NCBI RefSeq assembly: GCF_012974865.1
Contig: NZ_CP043633.1
Coordinates: forward strand, 186,001 to 250,000
DNA: 64,000 nucleotides
Direction: 5' to 3'
Source of the DNA: Nonlabens sp. Ci31
Lineage (GTDB): Bacteria > Bacteroidota > Bacteroidia > Flavobacteriales > Flavobacteriaceae
Below the pieces are notes generated by a model, which worked only from the letters and a program-made list of their open reading frames with translations, did no database searches and was not told where the DNA came from. Below, in pieces: positions 63,916 through 64,000 of this stretch (positions within the stretch are counted from its first letter, which is position 1; the number at the start of each line of letters is the position of its first letter). A program made the position numbers and the translations under genes.

Positions 63916-64000
63916 TATGCAAGTCTTATGAGATGTTCTGAAATAGATTTTTGCTTGCTAAACTGTAGCTGTCAGTTCAAACGATAGCTTATAATCTGAA

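Overview
The window is chromosomal DNA of a marine-type Flavobacteriaceae bacterium (Bacteroidota). The evidence is low GC, many secreted proteins with type IX secretion (T9SS) C-terminal sorting domains, gliding-type adhesins, a GLPGLI/TonB-receptor pair, DUF3857 transglutaminases, and Bacteroidota-style promoters (TTG, about 20 nt, TAnnTTTG). I saw no rRNA, tRNA or CRISPR array.

Positions 2.1-36.3 kb hold a nearly complete phenylacetate (paa) catabolic gene set on the minus strand. In transcription order it reads paaE, A, B, C, D, G, H, I, J, Z, a PaaF-like hydratase, paaY. No phenylacetate-CoA ligase (paaK) and no TetR-type regulator lie in the window. The same operator, ACTAACAnnTGTTAGT, occurs upstream of paaE and of paaZ.

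The paa run is heavily interrupted. Nearly every paa/paa junction carries a small co-oriented ORF or its remains: six four-helix-bundle (S23/23S-rRNA-IVS-type) genes, three of them broken, and one GIY-YIG gene. Where the cassette is best preserved (B/C, C/D, G/H, Z/F) the ORF is bounded by inverted repeats that lie against the stop codon of the upstream gene and the start codon of the downstream gene. Elsewhere a short 7- or 8-bp tandem array sits on the start codon (paaY, paaI and a paaJ remnant). The architecture resembles the intervening sequences of 23S rRNA, moved into a protein-coding operon. This is the main candidate for an undescribed system. Surface-protein genes, mostly on the plus strand, have also been inserted into the paa run, and one insertion left partial copies of paaI and paaJ. 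An IetAS-type defence pair (AAA ATPase plus subtilase) sits between the PaaF-like gene and paaY.

From 36.4 to 64 kb the content is ordinary chromosome with accessory patches: an M48-like peptidase, a GH3-family enzyme, a three-gene operon of MORN/TPR and DUF3857 proteins, HMG-CoA lyase, a trehalose-6-phosphate synthase/phosphatase fusion with a divergent GH15 enzyme, a MazF-type toxin with a broken antitoxin, a triplicated 233-bp repeat carrying the tail of a LysE exporter gene, pyrD, lpdA, an IS1595-like transposase, a TM2 protein, aroQ, xerD and an aldo/keto reductase.

A 16-bp palindrome, CGCTTTCGCGAAAGCG, recurs throughout, both just upstream of genes and inside coding regions (where it usually encodes AFAKA). 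It looks like a genome-wide iterated palindrome.
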